Assembly: GCA_900769565.1 (NCBI GenBank)
Contig: CAAGHC010000090.1
Location: 1 to 13,915, forward strand
Source: Clostridia bacterium
Lineage (GTDB): Bacteria; Bacillota; Clostridia; Christensenellales; Borkfalkiaceae
Length of the DNA stretch: 13,915 bases
Direction of reading: 5' to 3'
The notes under the pieces were generated by a model. The model saw nothing but the letters and a program-made list of their open reading frames with translations, was not told the origin of the DNA and did not search any database. Each line of letters begins with the position of its first letter. Position 1 is the stretch's first letter. Both the position numbers and the translations under genes were made by a program. This document shows positions 1 through 7,411 of this stretch, in pieces.

Positions 1-2
1 AT

Positions 3-101
3 TTACCGAACACACCAAAAAATCTTTGGGAAGTCTTTTTAATAGGTATCCCATTACAAGGTTTAATAATTTTTTGGTTTCTATACAGAAAAATGCGCTA
101 A
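3..101 (+). CDS. C-terminal fragment of a membrane protein (partial, 5' end outside window)
   Basis: This reading frame enters from the left edge and stops with TAA at 99-101, giving 32 residues. The fragment is polar at first (LPNTPKNLWE), then has a hydrophobic stretch of about 20 residues (VFLIGIPLQGLIIFWFLY), and ends in a short basic tail (RKMR). This is what the last transmembrane helix and cytoplasmic tail of an integral membrane protein look like. A strong hairpin terminator begins about a dozen bases after the stop, which supports this frame as a real gene end. The family cannot be recognised from so little sequence. The gene converges on the acyltransferase gene to its right. Confidence 0.5.
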   Translation, partial: LPNTPKNLWEVFLIGIPLQGLIIFWFLYRKMR

Positions 102-111
102 TATCTAAAAC

Positions 112-146
112 AAAAAAAGGACTATACAGTCCTTTTTCTTTTTTTT
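112..146. terminator. Bidirectional intrinsic terminator between convergent genes
   Basis: A perfect 10-bp stem (114-123 with 128-137, arms AAAAAGGACT and AGTCCTTTTT) closes a 4-nt ATAC loop. A T-rich run follows on the plus strand to about 146, and an A-run precedes it (112-118), which becomes a U-tract on the minus strand. It can therefore end both the plus-strand membrane-protein gene and the minus-strand acyltransferase transcript. Confidence 0.85.
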
Positions 147-160
147 ACTTATTCTAACGA

Positions 161-1414
161 CTAATCGTTATCTTTAACGTAAAAATCGTAAAGTTCTTCT
201 GTTGCAAAATGCAATTTAGTTAAATAGATCTTTGCATTTTTTAAGAACATAAAATAGGTTGTTTTATCTGTAGCAATATCAAATGCATCACCACGACCTA
301 AAAAGTCGTACTCAACGTGCACAGAATACATTGACGATACGGGTTTAACGAGATTAAATTTCTCACCTTCAAGTTTACCCGTAAACGTAAACCCGTCCTT
401 ATCGTGAACAAAATTAACTTCACCTAGATTAACAAAACCTACCCTACTTGAATAATAATCTTCAACCCTTACCGTATCTTCAAACCTATACGTACCGTTT
501 TGAACTTCTTTTCTTACTTCTTCTCTTTCCCATCTGTACCAGTCGGGTATATGAGAATAACCAGCGTCGGTATTTACACCCCTTAATCTTGAAAGGGTAT
601 CCATTTCCCACTTTGCACCACAATCTTCACACCATAGGTTTACGCCACTACTATTCATGGCAAATTCCCTACCACACGCAGGACACTTGTATAATATTTT
701 GTGCAAACCGTCCGCCCTATCCTTACATTTTATGTGATAATTATTATCGACTTGCCATTTATATTCGTCTTTTTCAAAGGCTTTTTCTATACGGCATTGA
801 ATTTCTTCAGCGCTTAATGATTGAATTTCTTCTTTACTCAACAATAAGTAAAGGTGCGATTCTTGACGAATTCTTCTATACGGGTGCTTGCTCCATTGCG
901 GTGAATTTATAAAGTTACCGTTGGTCATACACATAACTACGGGCACGTCTGCATGCTTGCAAAGTTTACCAAGTGCACCATCTAGTTTTTCATTTATACC
1001 TGCAAATTCAAAACGAGCCTCGGGATAAATTGTACAAGTATGTTTCTTCTTTTTTAAGAAGTTAAGGATATGCTTTGCTGTAACAATGCTATGGTCGAAT
1101 TTACGTTTTGGAATACCGCCTATTCCGTACATAAGCCAGTCCCCACGACGAAATTCTTCAACCGACATTACCCAGCCCGTAGTTCTTGGAAAAATCCCTT
1201 TTACGAGCATAGGAAAATCCATGAACGACTGATGTGTTGCAAGTATTAGATACGGTCCTTTAAGCCTTTTAACCGCCTTATCCGTCTTTACGTGTGCGTT
1301 GTTAAAAATTAAAAAAAACGGTGTTGCCACAAACTCAACTATTTTAAGATACCATTTCGGTTTATTTGGCTCTCGCCACATATTAAATCGTTTTTTATCT
1401 TTATAATTTTTCAT
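161..1414 (-). CDS. PlsC-type lysophospholipid acyltransferase with C-terminal zinc ribbon
   Basis: This 417-residue protein probably transfers an acyl chain to the sn-2 position of lysophosphatidate or a related glycerolipid at the membrane. The N-terminal half is the PlsC fold. It has the HX4D catalytic motif (H61-QSFM-D66), the block-III-like motif YPEARF (130-135) standing in for the usual PEGTR-type sequence, and hydrophobic stretches around residues 22-38 and 54-60. A typical PlsC enzyme is about 200-250 residues, so this one carries roughly 180 extra. These begin with a zinc ribbon (CPAC at 244-247, CEDC at 262-265) and continue into a 130-residue domain rich in aromatic residues and predicted strands that I do not recognise. 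The start has a modest AGGA about 8 nt upstream. It lies 21 nt downstream of recG's stop, so the two are very likely cotranscribed. The acyltransferase assignment is firm. Substrate and C-terminal function are unknown. Confidence 0.85.
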   Translation of the reverse strand: MKNYKDKKRFNMWREPNKPKWYLKIVEFVATPFFLIFNNAHVKTDKAVKRLKGPYLILATHQSFMDFPMLVKGIFPRTTGWVMSVEEFRRGDWLMYGIGGIPKRKFDHSIVTAKHILNFLKKKKHTCTIYPEARFEFAGINEKLDGALGKLCKHADVPVVMCMTNGNFINSPQWSKHPYRRIRQESHLYLLLSKEEIQSLSAEEIQCRIEKAFEKDEYKWQVDNNYHIKCKDRADGLHKILYKCPACGREFAMNSSGVNLWCEDCGAKWEMDTLSRLRGVNTDAGYSHIPDWYRWEREEVRKEVQNGTYRFEDTVRVEDYYSSRVGFVNLGEVNFVHDKDGFTFTGKLEGEKFNLVKPVSSMYSVHVEYDFLGRGDAFDIATDKTTYFMFLKNAKIYLTKLHFATEELYDFYVKDND

Positions 1415-1435
1415 TTCTAGTTCCTAGTTTTACAA

Positions 1436-3448
1436 TTAATTTAACGTTATGTCTTTTAATTTTTCATATTTTTCTACGGCGACTCTTCGAATCTCATCAA
1501 GTTGTCTACCAGACTCAAATACTTCGTCGCTAATTTTTTTTGCTAAAAATATCGACTCTGTACTATACGATAAATTTCCTAAATCGTTCATAAATTTACC
1601 GCTTTGCCTATCACCCATAAAGTCGCCTGCCCCACGAAGTTTAAAATCGTATTCAGATATCTTAAAACCGTCGGAATTGTCTTTTAATATTTTCAATCGT
1701 TCAAGCCCCGTTCCGTCTGTTTTAGCCGTCATTAAAAAGCAATAACTTTTAATATCAGACCTACCAACCCTGCCACGTAGTTGATGAAGTTGCGATAGCC
1801 CAAATCTTTCAGCGTTATAAATAACCATAACAGATGCATCTGGAACGTCAACACCAACTTCAATTACCGTTGTTGAAACGAGCAAATCAATCGCTTTATC
1901 TTTAAATTGCATCATCACGGAATTTTTTTCCGCATCCTTCATCTTTCCGTGTAAAAGACCTATTTTTACGGTTGGAAGTTTGCACTTCAACTCTTCAAAC
2001 AACTCGGTAACACTTATAACAGAGCCTTCTTCGTCCCCGTCTATTTTAGGACAAACAAAATAGGCTTGCCGTCCATTTTCCACTTCTTTTTTTATAAAAC
2101 CAAGCATGTCGTCATACTTATTCATACCAACGATATTAGTTTGAATAGCAATTCTATCTTTTGGCTTATCCGTTATAGTAGTTATATCTAAATCCCCATA
2201 AAATATAAGCGACAAAGTTCTAGGAATGGGCGTAGCACTCATAACGAGAACGTCTGGGGTTATTCCCTTACTCAACAAACTACTCCGTTGCGCAACGCCA
2301 AAGCGCTGTTGTTCATCACAAATACAGAGCGAAAGTCTTTTAAATTCAACGTCGTCTTGCAAAACGGCGTGAGTGCCAACGAGTATGTTTGTATACCCGT
2401 CCTTTAACCCCTGTTTGATTTCGCGCTTTTCTTTTTGTGTCATTGAACCGCAAAGAATTTCAACGTTATAGTCGGGGAACGCCTTTTTTACAGCCAAATA
2501 ATTTTGGCGAGCAAGAACTTCGGTAGGCGCTAGCATAACTGCTTGGTAACCACTTTTTACGGCAATAAACAACGCACACAGGCCAACAGCCGTCTTACCG
2601 CTACCAACGTCACCTTGCATAAGCCTATTCATAACAGAATTTCCACTCATGTCTGAATATATTGCATTCACGGCTGACTTTTGACCTTCTGTAAATTCAA
2701 ACGGAAAACGAAGTTTAATAAACTCTAAAAGTTCTTTTGCAGAACAATCATATCTGTTTATTCTAACTTGTTCTCTGCCCCCTTTTATAAACTTAAACGC
2801 CGAAATTAACGCAAAATACTCTTCAATCGCTATTCTTTCCGACGCTAACGTTGCCCCGTCAAAACTGTCTGGATTATGAACGGTTTTATATGCCCAAAAT
2901 AAATCTTTAAGGTTGTATTTATTTTGTATATCAATAGGAATTATACTTTTCGGTTTTTCTAAATCAACCGAAAGTTTAACGCTATCTCTAATAATTTTTT
3001 GCGACAAACTTCCACGGCAAGTATATTGTGGAACTATACCTTTTAATCTAAAAACCTTTTCGCAAGGTTCAAAAGATGGGTTGACTAGCCCCGTTTCTAA
3101 ACCTTTACTATTTACCCTGCCATAAAAAAGATATTCTTCGCCTACTTTTAATTTACTCGCAACGTAGGGCTGATTAAACCAAATTACTGAAAAAATCAAG
3201 CCTTCTTGCTCGCAAATTATTTTAACGTCCCCGCCACGCCTAAACTGGCGGGTTACGGGTATACTTAAAACCTTACCTACCGTTAAAACAACGTCGTTAT
3301 GGTAAGCGTATTTTAACGACTGTTTCGTGCGCATATCCAAATAAGTGCGTGGAAAATAGCGACATAAATCTGCCGTATCCTTTATACCAAGTTTATTAAA
3401 TTCTTGTTCACGCTTTTCGTTTATACCACGAATTTTTGTAAGTTCCAT
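1436..3448 (-). CDS. recG: ATP-dependent DNA helicase RecG
   Basis: RecG is an SF2 helicase/translocase that remodels stalled replication forks and branched recombination intermediates. At 670 residues it has the usual length. In order: an N-terminal wedge/OB region (about 55-130), Walker A GDVGSGKT (279-286), motif Ia APTEVLARQ, motif II DEQQ (378-381), motif III SATPIPRT (404-411), motif V TTVIEVGVDVP (526-536), motif VI QLHQLRGRVGRS (553-564), and the RecG/Mfd-type DFKLRGAGDFMGDRQSG segment (601-617). Motif II is DEQQ rather than the DEQH common in RecG. The ATG at 3446-3448 gives the expected RecG N-terminus, but no Shine-Dalgarno sequence precedes it, only an intrinsic terminator whose U-tract ends 8 nt upstream. 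The yloU-fakA-recG neighbourhood matches the conserved Bacillus region. The downstream gene is the acyltransferase. Confidence 0.97.
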   Translation of the reverse strand: MELTKIRGINEKREQEFNKLGIKDTADLCRYFPRTYLDMRTKQSLKYAYHNDVVLTVGKVLSIPVTRQFRRGGDVKIICEQEGLIFSVIWFNQPYVASKLKVGEEYLFYGRVNSKGLETGLVNPSFEPCEKVFRLKGIVPQYTCRGSLSQKIIRDSVKLSVDLEKPKSIIPIDIQNKYNLKDLFWAYKTVHNPDSFDGATLASERIAIEEYFALISAFKFIKGGREQVRINRYDCSAKELLEFIKLRFPFEFTEGQKSAVNAIYSDMSGNSVMNRLMQGDVGSGKTAVGLCALFIAVKSGYQAVMLAPTEVLARQNYLAVKKAFPDYNVEILCGSMTQKEKREIKQGLKDGYTNILVGTHAVLQDDVEFKRLSLCICDEQQRFGVAQRSSLLSKGITPDVLVMSATPIPRTLSLIFYGDLDITTITDKPKDRIAIQTNIVGMNKYDDMLGFIKKEVENGRQAYFVCPKIDGDEEGSVISVTELFEELKCKLPTVKIGLLHGKMKDAEKNSVMMQFKDKAIDLLVSTTVIEVGVDVPDASVMVIYNAERFGLSQLHQLRGRVGRSDIKSYCFLMTAKTDGTGLERLKILKDNSDGFKISEYDFKLRGAGDFMGDRQSGKFMNDLGNLSYSTESIFLAKKISDEVFESGRQLDEIRRVAVEKYEKLKDITLN

Positions 3449-3456
3449 ATTTTTAT

Positions 3457-3485
3457 AAAAAAAGGGAAAGATTTGTCTTTCCCTT
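3457..3485 (-). terminator. Intrinsic terminator between fakA and recG
   Basis: On the minus strand a 10-bp perfect stem (AAGGGAAAGA with TCTTTCCCTT) closes a CAAA loop and is followed by seven U residues (A-run 3457-3463 on the plus strand). The stem starts 8 nt after the fakA stop, and its U-tract ends 8 nt before recG's ATG. It should end most yloU-fakA transcripts. recG and the acyltransferase gene then depend on readthrough or on a promoter inside fakA. Confidence 0.85.
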
Positions 3486-3493
3486 AAAAATTT

Positions 3494-5122
3494 TTATTCA
3501 AGAGCGATGTAGTAATAATAAATGGGTTGACCACCGTAATGTAACTCAACGTCACAATCAGGGAACCTTACCATAATTGCCTCTTGCAATTTAATTGCAT
3601 CTTCTTCTTTTACGTCCTGTCCGTAATAGAGCGTGATAATTTCTTCACCACTACGCAATTTTTCAATAAGGTCCATAGTAACTTGGCTTACGTCTTTACC
3701 AGTAGACAATATTTTCTTATTATCAAGCCCCATTATGTCACCGATTTTAAGGTCAAAACCGTAAAGTTTAGTTTCTCTAACAGCGTAAGTCACTTGTCCA
3801 ACGGTAACCGTATCTAGCGCGTGTATCATGTTAGCCTTATTCTCATCAACGGGAAGTTCGGGATTAAATGCAAGCGCAGCAGCAAAACCTTGCGGTATAT
3901 TTTTAGTGGGAATAACGTGAATAGTTTTATTTTCAACAAGCGCCTTTGCTTGTTCTGCAGCGAGAATAATATTTTTATTATTCGGGAAAACGAACACGTT
4001 ATCAGCATTTATTCTTTGAACAGCAGATGCTATATCGTCTGCCGACGGGTTCATAGATTGACCACCTTCAATAACAGCATCTACCATTAGGTCCTTAAAT
4101 ATGTTGGTAATACCTTCGCCTGCAGAAATCGCCATCATACCGATTTCTTTCTTTTCTTCTTCGTACTTCTTGATGAGCGCACGGTTTTGTTCCAACATAT
4201 TCTCTATCTTAAGTTTATCAAGTTCACCAAGTTCAAGCGCTTTGGTAAGTGCGCGACCCGGTTGATTAGTATGAACGTGAACTTTAACAAATTCCAAGTC
4301 ACCTATAACTATAACGCTATCGCCTATACTCATAAGCGTTTCACGAAGTCTTTCAATATCAGCAAGCGTAGTCTTTTTCTTTAAGTTTATAATAAAGAAT
4401 TCAGTACAATATGCAAACTCAATATCACCAAGGTTCATTATGTCTGCATGGTCCATAAGGCTTTCACCCGTGCTCTCTGCTGGCACGATAGTTTCTTCAC
4501 TTAAGCTTTCGCCCATAAGAGCCTTGTACATACCTTCGTATAAGCACATCAAACCTTTGCCACCAGCGTCAACAACGCCCGCTTTTTTAAGAACGGGTAG
4601 CAAAGTTGGAGTTAATTCAACAGCATTATTGCCCGCAGAAATAACTTCGGGTAAGAAAGTTTCAAAATCTTTATGTTTACCCCTGATAGATTGCGCATGC
4701 TCTGCAGCCATTCTAGCTACGGTAAGCATAGTACCTTCTTTAGGCTTTGCTACTGCACCGTACGCAATTTCAGCACCCGACATAAGTGCTTGAGCAAAAA
4801 GTTTAGTGTCAATTTCCTCATATTTTTTTAAGGTGTTACAAAATCCCCTTAAAACCTGAGATAAAATAACGCCAGAGTTTCCTCTTGCACCACGAAGAGC
4901 GCCCTTGCTAACCGCCTCGGTTACGTCCGAAACCTTGTTACTCTTGCAATTTACAAGTTCCTTAATCGCAGATTGTATGGTAAGCGACATATTAGTACCC
5001 GTATCGCCATCAGGCACAGGGAAAACGTTCAACGCGTCGATATTTGCTTTATTTACTTCTAGAAGCCTTGCTGCCGTCAAAATCATTGACTTAAGCATTG
5101 CCCCATTAATTATTTTTTGCAT
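3494..5122 (-). CDS. fakA: Fatty acid kinase catalytic subunit, FakA/YloV family (DAK2 domain)
   Basis: The 542-residue product matches FakA (about 550 residues), which phosphorylates fatty acids bound to a FakB carrier so that exogenous acyl chains can enter phospholipid synthesis. The N-terminal DhaL-like nucleotide domain has the Mg-binding loop PDGDTGTNM (37-45) and GARGNSGVI (78-86). The middle domain has AYCTEF and VHVHT, which match the cysteine and histidine zinc ligands described for FakA. The C-terminal third resembles the FakB/DegV-like half of the family. I chose the ATG at 5120-5122 because GGAG lies 6 nt upstream; a longer reading from a TTG at 5134 would place this ribosome site inside the coding region. 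It follows yloU by 59 nt, as in Bacillus yloU-yloV. No fakB is in the window. A membrane-lipid acyltransferase two genes downstream fits the same theme. Confidence 0.9.
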   Translation of the reverse strand: MQKIINGAMLKSMILTAARLLEVNKANIDALNVFPVPDGDTGTNMSLTIQSAIKELVNCKSNKVSDVTEAVSKGALRGARGNSGVILSQVLRGFCNTLKKYEEIDTKLFAQALMSGAEIAYGAVAKPKEGTMLTVARMAAEHAQSIRGKHKDFETFLPEVISAGNNAVELTPTLLPVLKKAGVVDAGGKGLMCLYEGMYKALMGESLSEETIVPAESTGESLMDHADIMNLGDIEFAYCTEFFIINLKKKTTLADIERLRETLMSIGDSVIVIGDLEFVKVHVHTNQPGRALTKALELGELDKLKIENMLEQNRALIKKYEEEKKEIGMMAISAGEGITNIFKDLMVDAVIEGGQSMNPSADDIASAVQRINADNVFVFPNNKNIILAAEQAKALVENKTIHVIPTKNIPQGFAAALAFNPELPVDENKANMIHALDTVTVGQVTYAVRETKLYGFDLKIGDIMGLDNKKILSTGKDVSQVTMDLIEKLRSGEEIITLYYGQDVKEEDAIKLQEAIMVRFPDCDVELHYGGQPIYYYYIALE

Positions 5123-5128
5123 ATATAA

Positions 5129-5132
5129 CTCC
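5129..5132 (-). promoter_or_regulatory. Ribosome binding site that fixes the fakA start
   Basis: GGAG on the minus strand sits 6 nt upstream of the ATG at 5120-5122 and supports that start over the in-frame TTG further upstream. Confidence 0.7.
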
Positions 5133-5181
5133 AACTCTCAAAGGAAAATTTTTTTAATCAAATCGTTAAAGTAAATACTAT

Positions 5182-5532
5182 TTATTCTTTAACACCCATA
5201 ACTCTAACGTTCATTGTGTGCACAATCATACCTGTAAAGCGTTCTACTTTGTATTTAATAGATTCCTTTAACGCCTCGACAACGGCTTTTATTGACACGC
5301 CATATTTAACGATTACCGCAACGTCAATATTTATTCGGTCACCTATAGAGCGAACTTTTACGCCCTTAACTTCCGAACCGAACTTCAAAAAACTAACGAC
5401 GGCATCAAGCATGTTTTTAGCAGAAAACTCCACTATTCCATAGCAATCCATTGCCACGTGCGACACGAAACGCTCTATCGTTTTATCTGATATTAAAATC
5501 TTGCCGTATATGTTGTTTGTTTTTACAGACAT
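5182..5532 (-). CDS. yloU: Asp23/Gls24 family envelope-stress protein (YloU)
   Basis: This 116-residue protein belongs to the Asp23 (alkaline shock protein) family: a short alpha/beta protein, with alternating hydrophobic strands such as INIDVAVIVKYGVSIKAVVEALKESI in the second half and the N-terminal ISDKTIERFVSHVAMDCYGIVEFS segment typical of YloU. Family members are linked to cell-envelope stress and membrane-associated scaffolding; the exact role of YloU is not settled. A GAGG 5 nt before the ATG is a good ribosome site. A strong promoter lies 28-56 nt upstream. The gene leads the yloU-fakA transcript and diverges from rpmB, as in many Bacillota. Confidence 0.9.
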   Translation of the reverse strand: MSVKTNNIYGKILISDKTIERFVSHVAMDCYGIVEFSAKNMLDAVVSFLKFGSEVKGVKVRSIGDRINIDVAVIVKYGVSIKAVVEALKESIKYKVERFTGMIVHTMNVRVMGVKE

Positions 5533-5559
5533 ACTGACCTCACTATTAACGATATTAAC

Positions 5560-5588
5560 ATTTTACAATATTTACTGCCTTTTTGCAA
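5560..5588 (-). promoter_or_regulatory. Sigma-A type promoter for yloU-fakA
   Basis: Read on the minus strand: -35 TTGCAA (5583-5588), a 17-nt spacer, and -10 TAAAAT (5560-5565). It lies 28 nt upstream of the yloU ATG. Four or more bases match consensus in each hexamer and the spacing is ideal. No riboswitch-like leader fits in the short untranslated region. Confidence 0.7.
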
Positions 5589-5669
5589 CCCTTTAACCGC
5601 AATTATTAAAAATTTTTATATTCTATCAAATTTTTCATTTAAAATTTTAATAAATACACCTATTTTTTG

Positions 5670-5698
5670 TTGCTTTTTAATTAATAATGTGGTAGAGT
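5670..5698 (+). promoter_or_regulatory. Extended -10 promoter for rpmB
   Basis: -35 TTGCTT (5670-5675), a 17-nt spacer, then TGG followed by -10 TAGAGT (5693-5698). The TG one base ahead of the -10 makes it an extended -10 promoter. The same TGTGGTA core recurs in the metG promoter. It is arranged back to back with the yloU promoter, with about 80 bp between the two -35 elements. Confidence 0.65.
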
Positions 5699-5729
5699 AT
5701 TTTTGTTAAAAAAAGTAATATGACCTATC

Positions 5730-5734
5730 GGAGG
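5730..5734 (+). promoter_or_regulatory. Strong ribosome binding site of rpmB
   Basis: A full GGAGG lies 8 nt before the rpmB ATG. It is among the strongest Shine-Dalgarno sequences in the window, as expected for a highly expressed ribosomal protein. Confidence 0.85.
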
Positions 5735-5742
5735 ATAAAAAT

Positions 5743-5934
5743 ATGAGTAGAGTATGTAGCGTTTGCGGTAAAGGTAAACTTTCTGGCAATTTAGTAAGCC
5801 ACTCAAACCGTAAAACCCCAAAATCGTATGAAGCAAATCTTCAAAAAGTAAGCGTAAAAAGCGAAAATGGTACTGTTTCTAAACAATACGTTTGCACTAG
5901 ATGCTTAAAGAGCGGTAAAGTAGAAAGAGCATAA
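5743..5934 (+). CDS. rpmB: 50S ribosomal protein L28 (zinc-binding form)
   Basis: This 63-residue protein of the large ribosomal subunit ends in the family signature RCLKSGKVERA and has the central SYEANLQKV motif of L28. Two CxxC pairs (C5/C8 and C51/C54) mark the C+ zinc-ribbon form; in the Bacillus subtilis paralogue these cysteines are largely lost. It is a single-gene unit with its own extended -10 promoter, a strong ribosome site and a strong terminator. It stands divergent from yloU, the usual arrangement in Bacillota. Confidence 0.97.
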   Translation: MSRVCSVCGKGKLSGNLVSHSNRKTPKSYEANLQKVSVKSENGTVSKQYVCTRCLKSGKVERA

Positions 5935-5964
5935 TTTTACTGCAATTTTTTGTTTGTAAAGTTT

Positions 5965-5990
5965 AAGCCACCCTATCGGGTGGCTTTTCT
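5965..5990. terminator. Terminator after rpmB, probably shared with convergent cysK
   Basis: A perfect 9-bp GC-rich stem (AAGCCACCC 5965-5973 with GGGTGGCTT 5978-5986) closes a TATC loop and is followed by TTTTCTTCGTTTT on the plus strand. It is strong for rpmB. On the minus strand, 21 nt after the cysK stop, the same hairpin is followed by a weaker U content. Confidence 0.85.
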
Positions 5991-6010
5991 TCGTTTTAAA
6001 TATTCATGCT

Positions 6011-6943
6011 TTAATCGTTTTCTACAAGTTCGGTTGAAAGGTATCTACTACCCGTGTCTGGCATTATTACTACGATATTTTTATTTGCACCGTCTTTAGT
6101 TTTAGCAAAATTAACTGCAACGGCAAGTGCTGCACCAGAAGATATCCCCACTAAAACGCCTTGTTTTTTAGCCATTAGCCTAGCATACGAAAAAGCATCT
6201 TCATCAGAAACGGTATTCACTTCATCAATAACCGTTTTATCCAAAATCTTTGGTATAAAATTAGCGCCTATCCCCTGTATTTTATGAGCACCTAATAAGC
6301 CTTTTGTAATTAAAGGCGAATTTGCAGGCTCGACTGCAATAACCTTTACGTTAGCGTTCATTTCCTTTAAGAATTTACCCGTTCCACTAACAGTCCCACC
6401 AGAACCTATGCACGAAATTAAAACGTCTACTTTACCGTTGGTATCTTCCCAAATTTCTTTACCCGTAGTAAAGTAATGCGCATCTGCATTCGCCTTATTT
6501 TCAAATTGTGATGGTATAAAACTGTTTTCTATTTTATCGTTTAATTCTTTAGCTTTTTCAATAGCGCCTTGCATACCCTTTTTACCATCGGTTAGAACAA
6601 CTTCAGCCCCGTACGCCTTAAGTATATTTCTACGCTCAACACTCATTGTATCCGGCATTGTTAAAATAACCTTGTACCCACGATTAGCGCCAAGCATCGC
6701 AAGCCCTATCCCCGTATTTCCACTTGTTGGCTCTATAATAGTTGCCCCATCTTTAATTAAACCTTTCTTTTCCGCATCGTTAATCATAAATAACGCAGCC
6801 CTATCTTTAATACTTCCAGCAGGGTTAAAACATTCTAGTTTAGCAAAAATGCGAGCGTTAAGATTTAATTCTTTTTGTATATTATTAAGTTCAAGTAAGG
6901 GCGTAGCCCCTATTAGGTCGTCAATTTTATTGTAAATTCTCAT
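6011..6943 (-). CDS. cysK: O-acetylserine sulfhydrylase (cysteine synthase A)
   Basis: A PLP-dependent fold-type II enzyme that makes L-cysteine from O-acetylserine and sulfide. At 310 residues it has the normal CysK length. The Schiff-base lysine is K46 in NPAGSIKDR, the substrate-binding loop is TSGNTG (73-78), the phosphate-binding loop is GSGGT (180-184), and the serine near the pyridine nitrogen lies in GISSG (267-270). The loop PDTMSVERR and the tail PDTGSRYLST also fit CysK, and there is no extra CBS or regulatory domain. AAGG overlaps the preceding yfcE stop and leads to the ATG, so it is the last gene of the rsmA-rdgB-yfcE-cysK operon. No cysE or sulfur-responsive riboswitch is nearby, so cysteine-specific control at this site is not evident. 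Confidence 0.95.
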   Translation of the reverse strand: MRIYNKIDDLIGATPLLELNNIQKELNLNARIFAKLECFNPAGSIKDRAALFMINDAEKKGLIKDGATIIEPTSGNTGIGLAMLGANRGYKVILTMPDTMSVERRNILKAYGAEVVLTDGKKGMQGAIEKAKELNDKIENSFIPSQFENKANADAHYFTTGKEIWEDTNGKVDVLISCIGSGGTVSGTGKFLKEMNANVKVIAVEPANSPLITKGLLGAHKIQGIGANFIPKILDKTVIDEVNTVSDEDAFSYARLMAKKQGVLVGISSGAALAVAVNFAKTKDGANKNIVVIMPDTGSRYLSTELVEND

Positions 6944-6952
6944 AGTATCACC

Positions 6953-7411
6953 TTAAAAATAAACGATTTTAGCAATAATCTTTTTATTAGTTATAACGGC
7001 GTAACAATAACTGCGTTCACCAAACCTAGCCATGCTCCCAGGATTAATAAAGGTTATACCGTCGCACACGTCAATACTTGCCTGATGCGTATGCCCGTAA
7101 AACACAGCGTCAACGCCCTGTTCTTTAGCCTTAAACATAAGCCTTTCAAGCCCGCTTTTAACACCGTATCTATCAGCGTGCGTAAGCAAAATTTTCAGCC
7201 CGTCAATATCTAAAACTAAATCGCACCCACCACCGTCGCAATTTCCACTAACAGAATAAAGTTTTTCAGACAAGTCACGTTTATATAGCAAAATATCTGC
7301 AGTACAATCGCCCAAGTGAATAACGTAGTCGCTTTCTTTCATAATAGAAAGAACTTGTTCCATTGCGCTAACGTTACCATGAGTATCCGAAAGTATTATT
7401 AGCTTTTTCAT
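6953..7411 (-). CDS. yfcE: YfcE/YsnB-type metallophosphoesterase
   Basis: This 152-residue calcineurin-like phosphoesterase of the MJ0936/YfcE class acts as a phosphodiesterase on artificial substrates in characterised relatives; its natural substrate is unknown. Metal-site motifs in order: DTHG (9-12), GD (34-35), GNCD (56-59), LTHAD (76-80), YGHTH (105-109) and NPGSM (123-127). The usual HGH-type fourth motif is changed: H78 stays, but the next two positions are A and D. It overlaps rdgB by 4 nt (ATGA), which implies translational coupling, and the rdgB-yfcE pairing mirrors Bacillus ysnA-ysnB. cysK follows after 9 nt. Confidence 0.9.
   Translation of the reverse strand: MKKLIILSDTHGNVSAMEQVLSIMKESDYVIHLGDCTADILLYKRDLSEKLYSVSGNCDGGGCDLVLDIDGLKILLTHADRYGVKSGLERLMFKAKEQGVDAVFYGHTHQASIDVCDGITFINPGSMARFGERSYCYAVITNKKIIAKIVYF

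Noticed and set aside
1..55. Possible minus-strand start (ATG at about 53-55) running off the left edge
   Set aside because: It has no ribosome site, and the opposite frame encodes a convincing transmembrane C-terminus ending at the terminator.
2..157. A second plus-strand open frame running from the left edge to about 157
   Set aside because: It reads straight through the terminator hairpin and ends in a Phe/Ser-rich run translated from the T-tract. The frame ending at 101 before the hairpin is more plausible.
448..912. 154-codon plus-strand open frame
   Set aside because: It lies wholly antisense to the acyltransferase gene, has a low-complexity composition rich in Tyr, Leu and Pro, no ribosome site, and no recognisable domain.
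5120..5134. TTG start at 5134 for fakA
   Set aside because: The GGAG ribosome site lies between this TTG and the ATG at 5120-5122, and the protein from the ATG begins as FakA proteins do.
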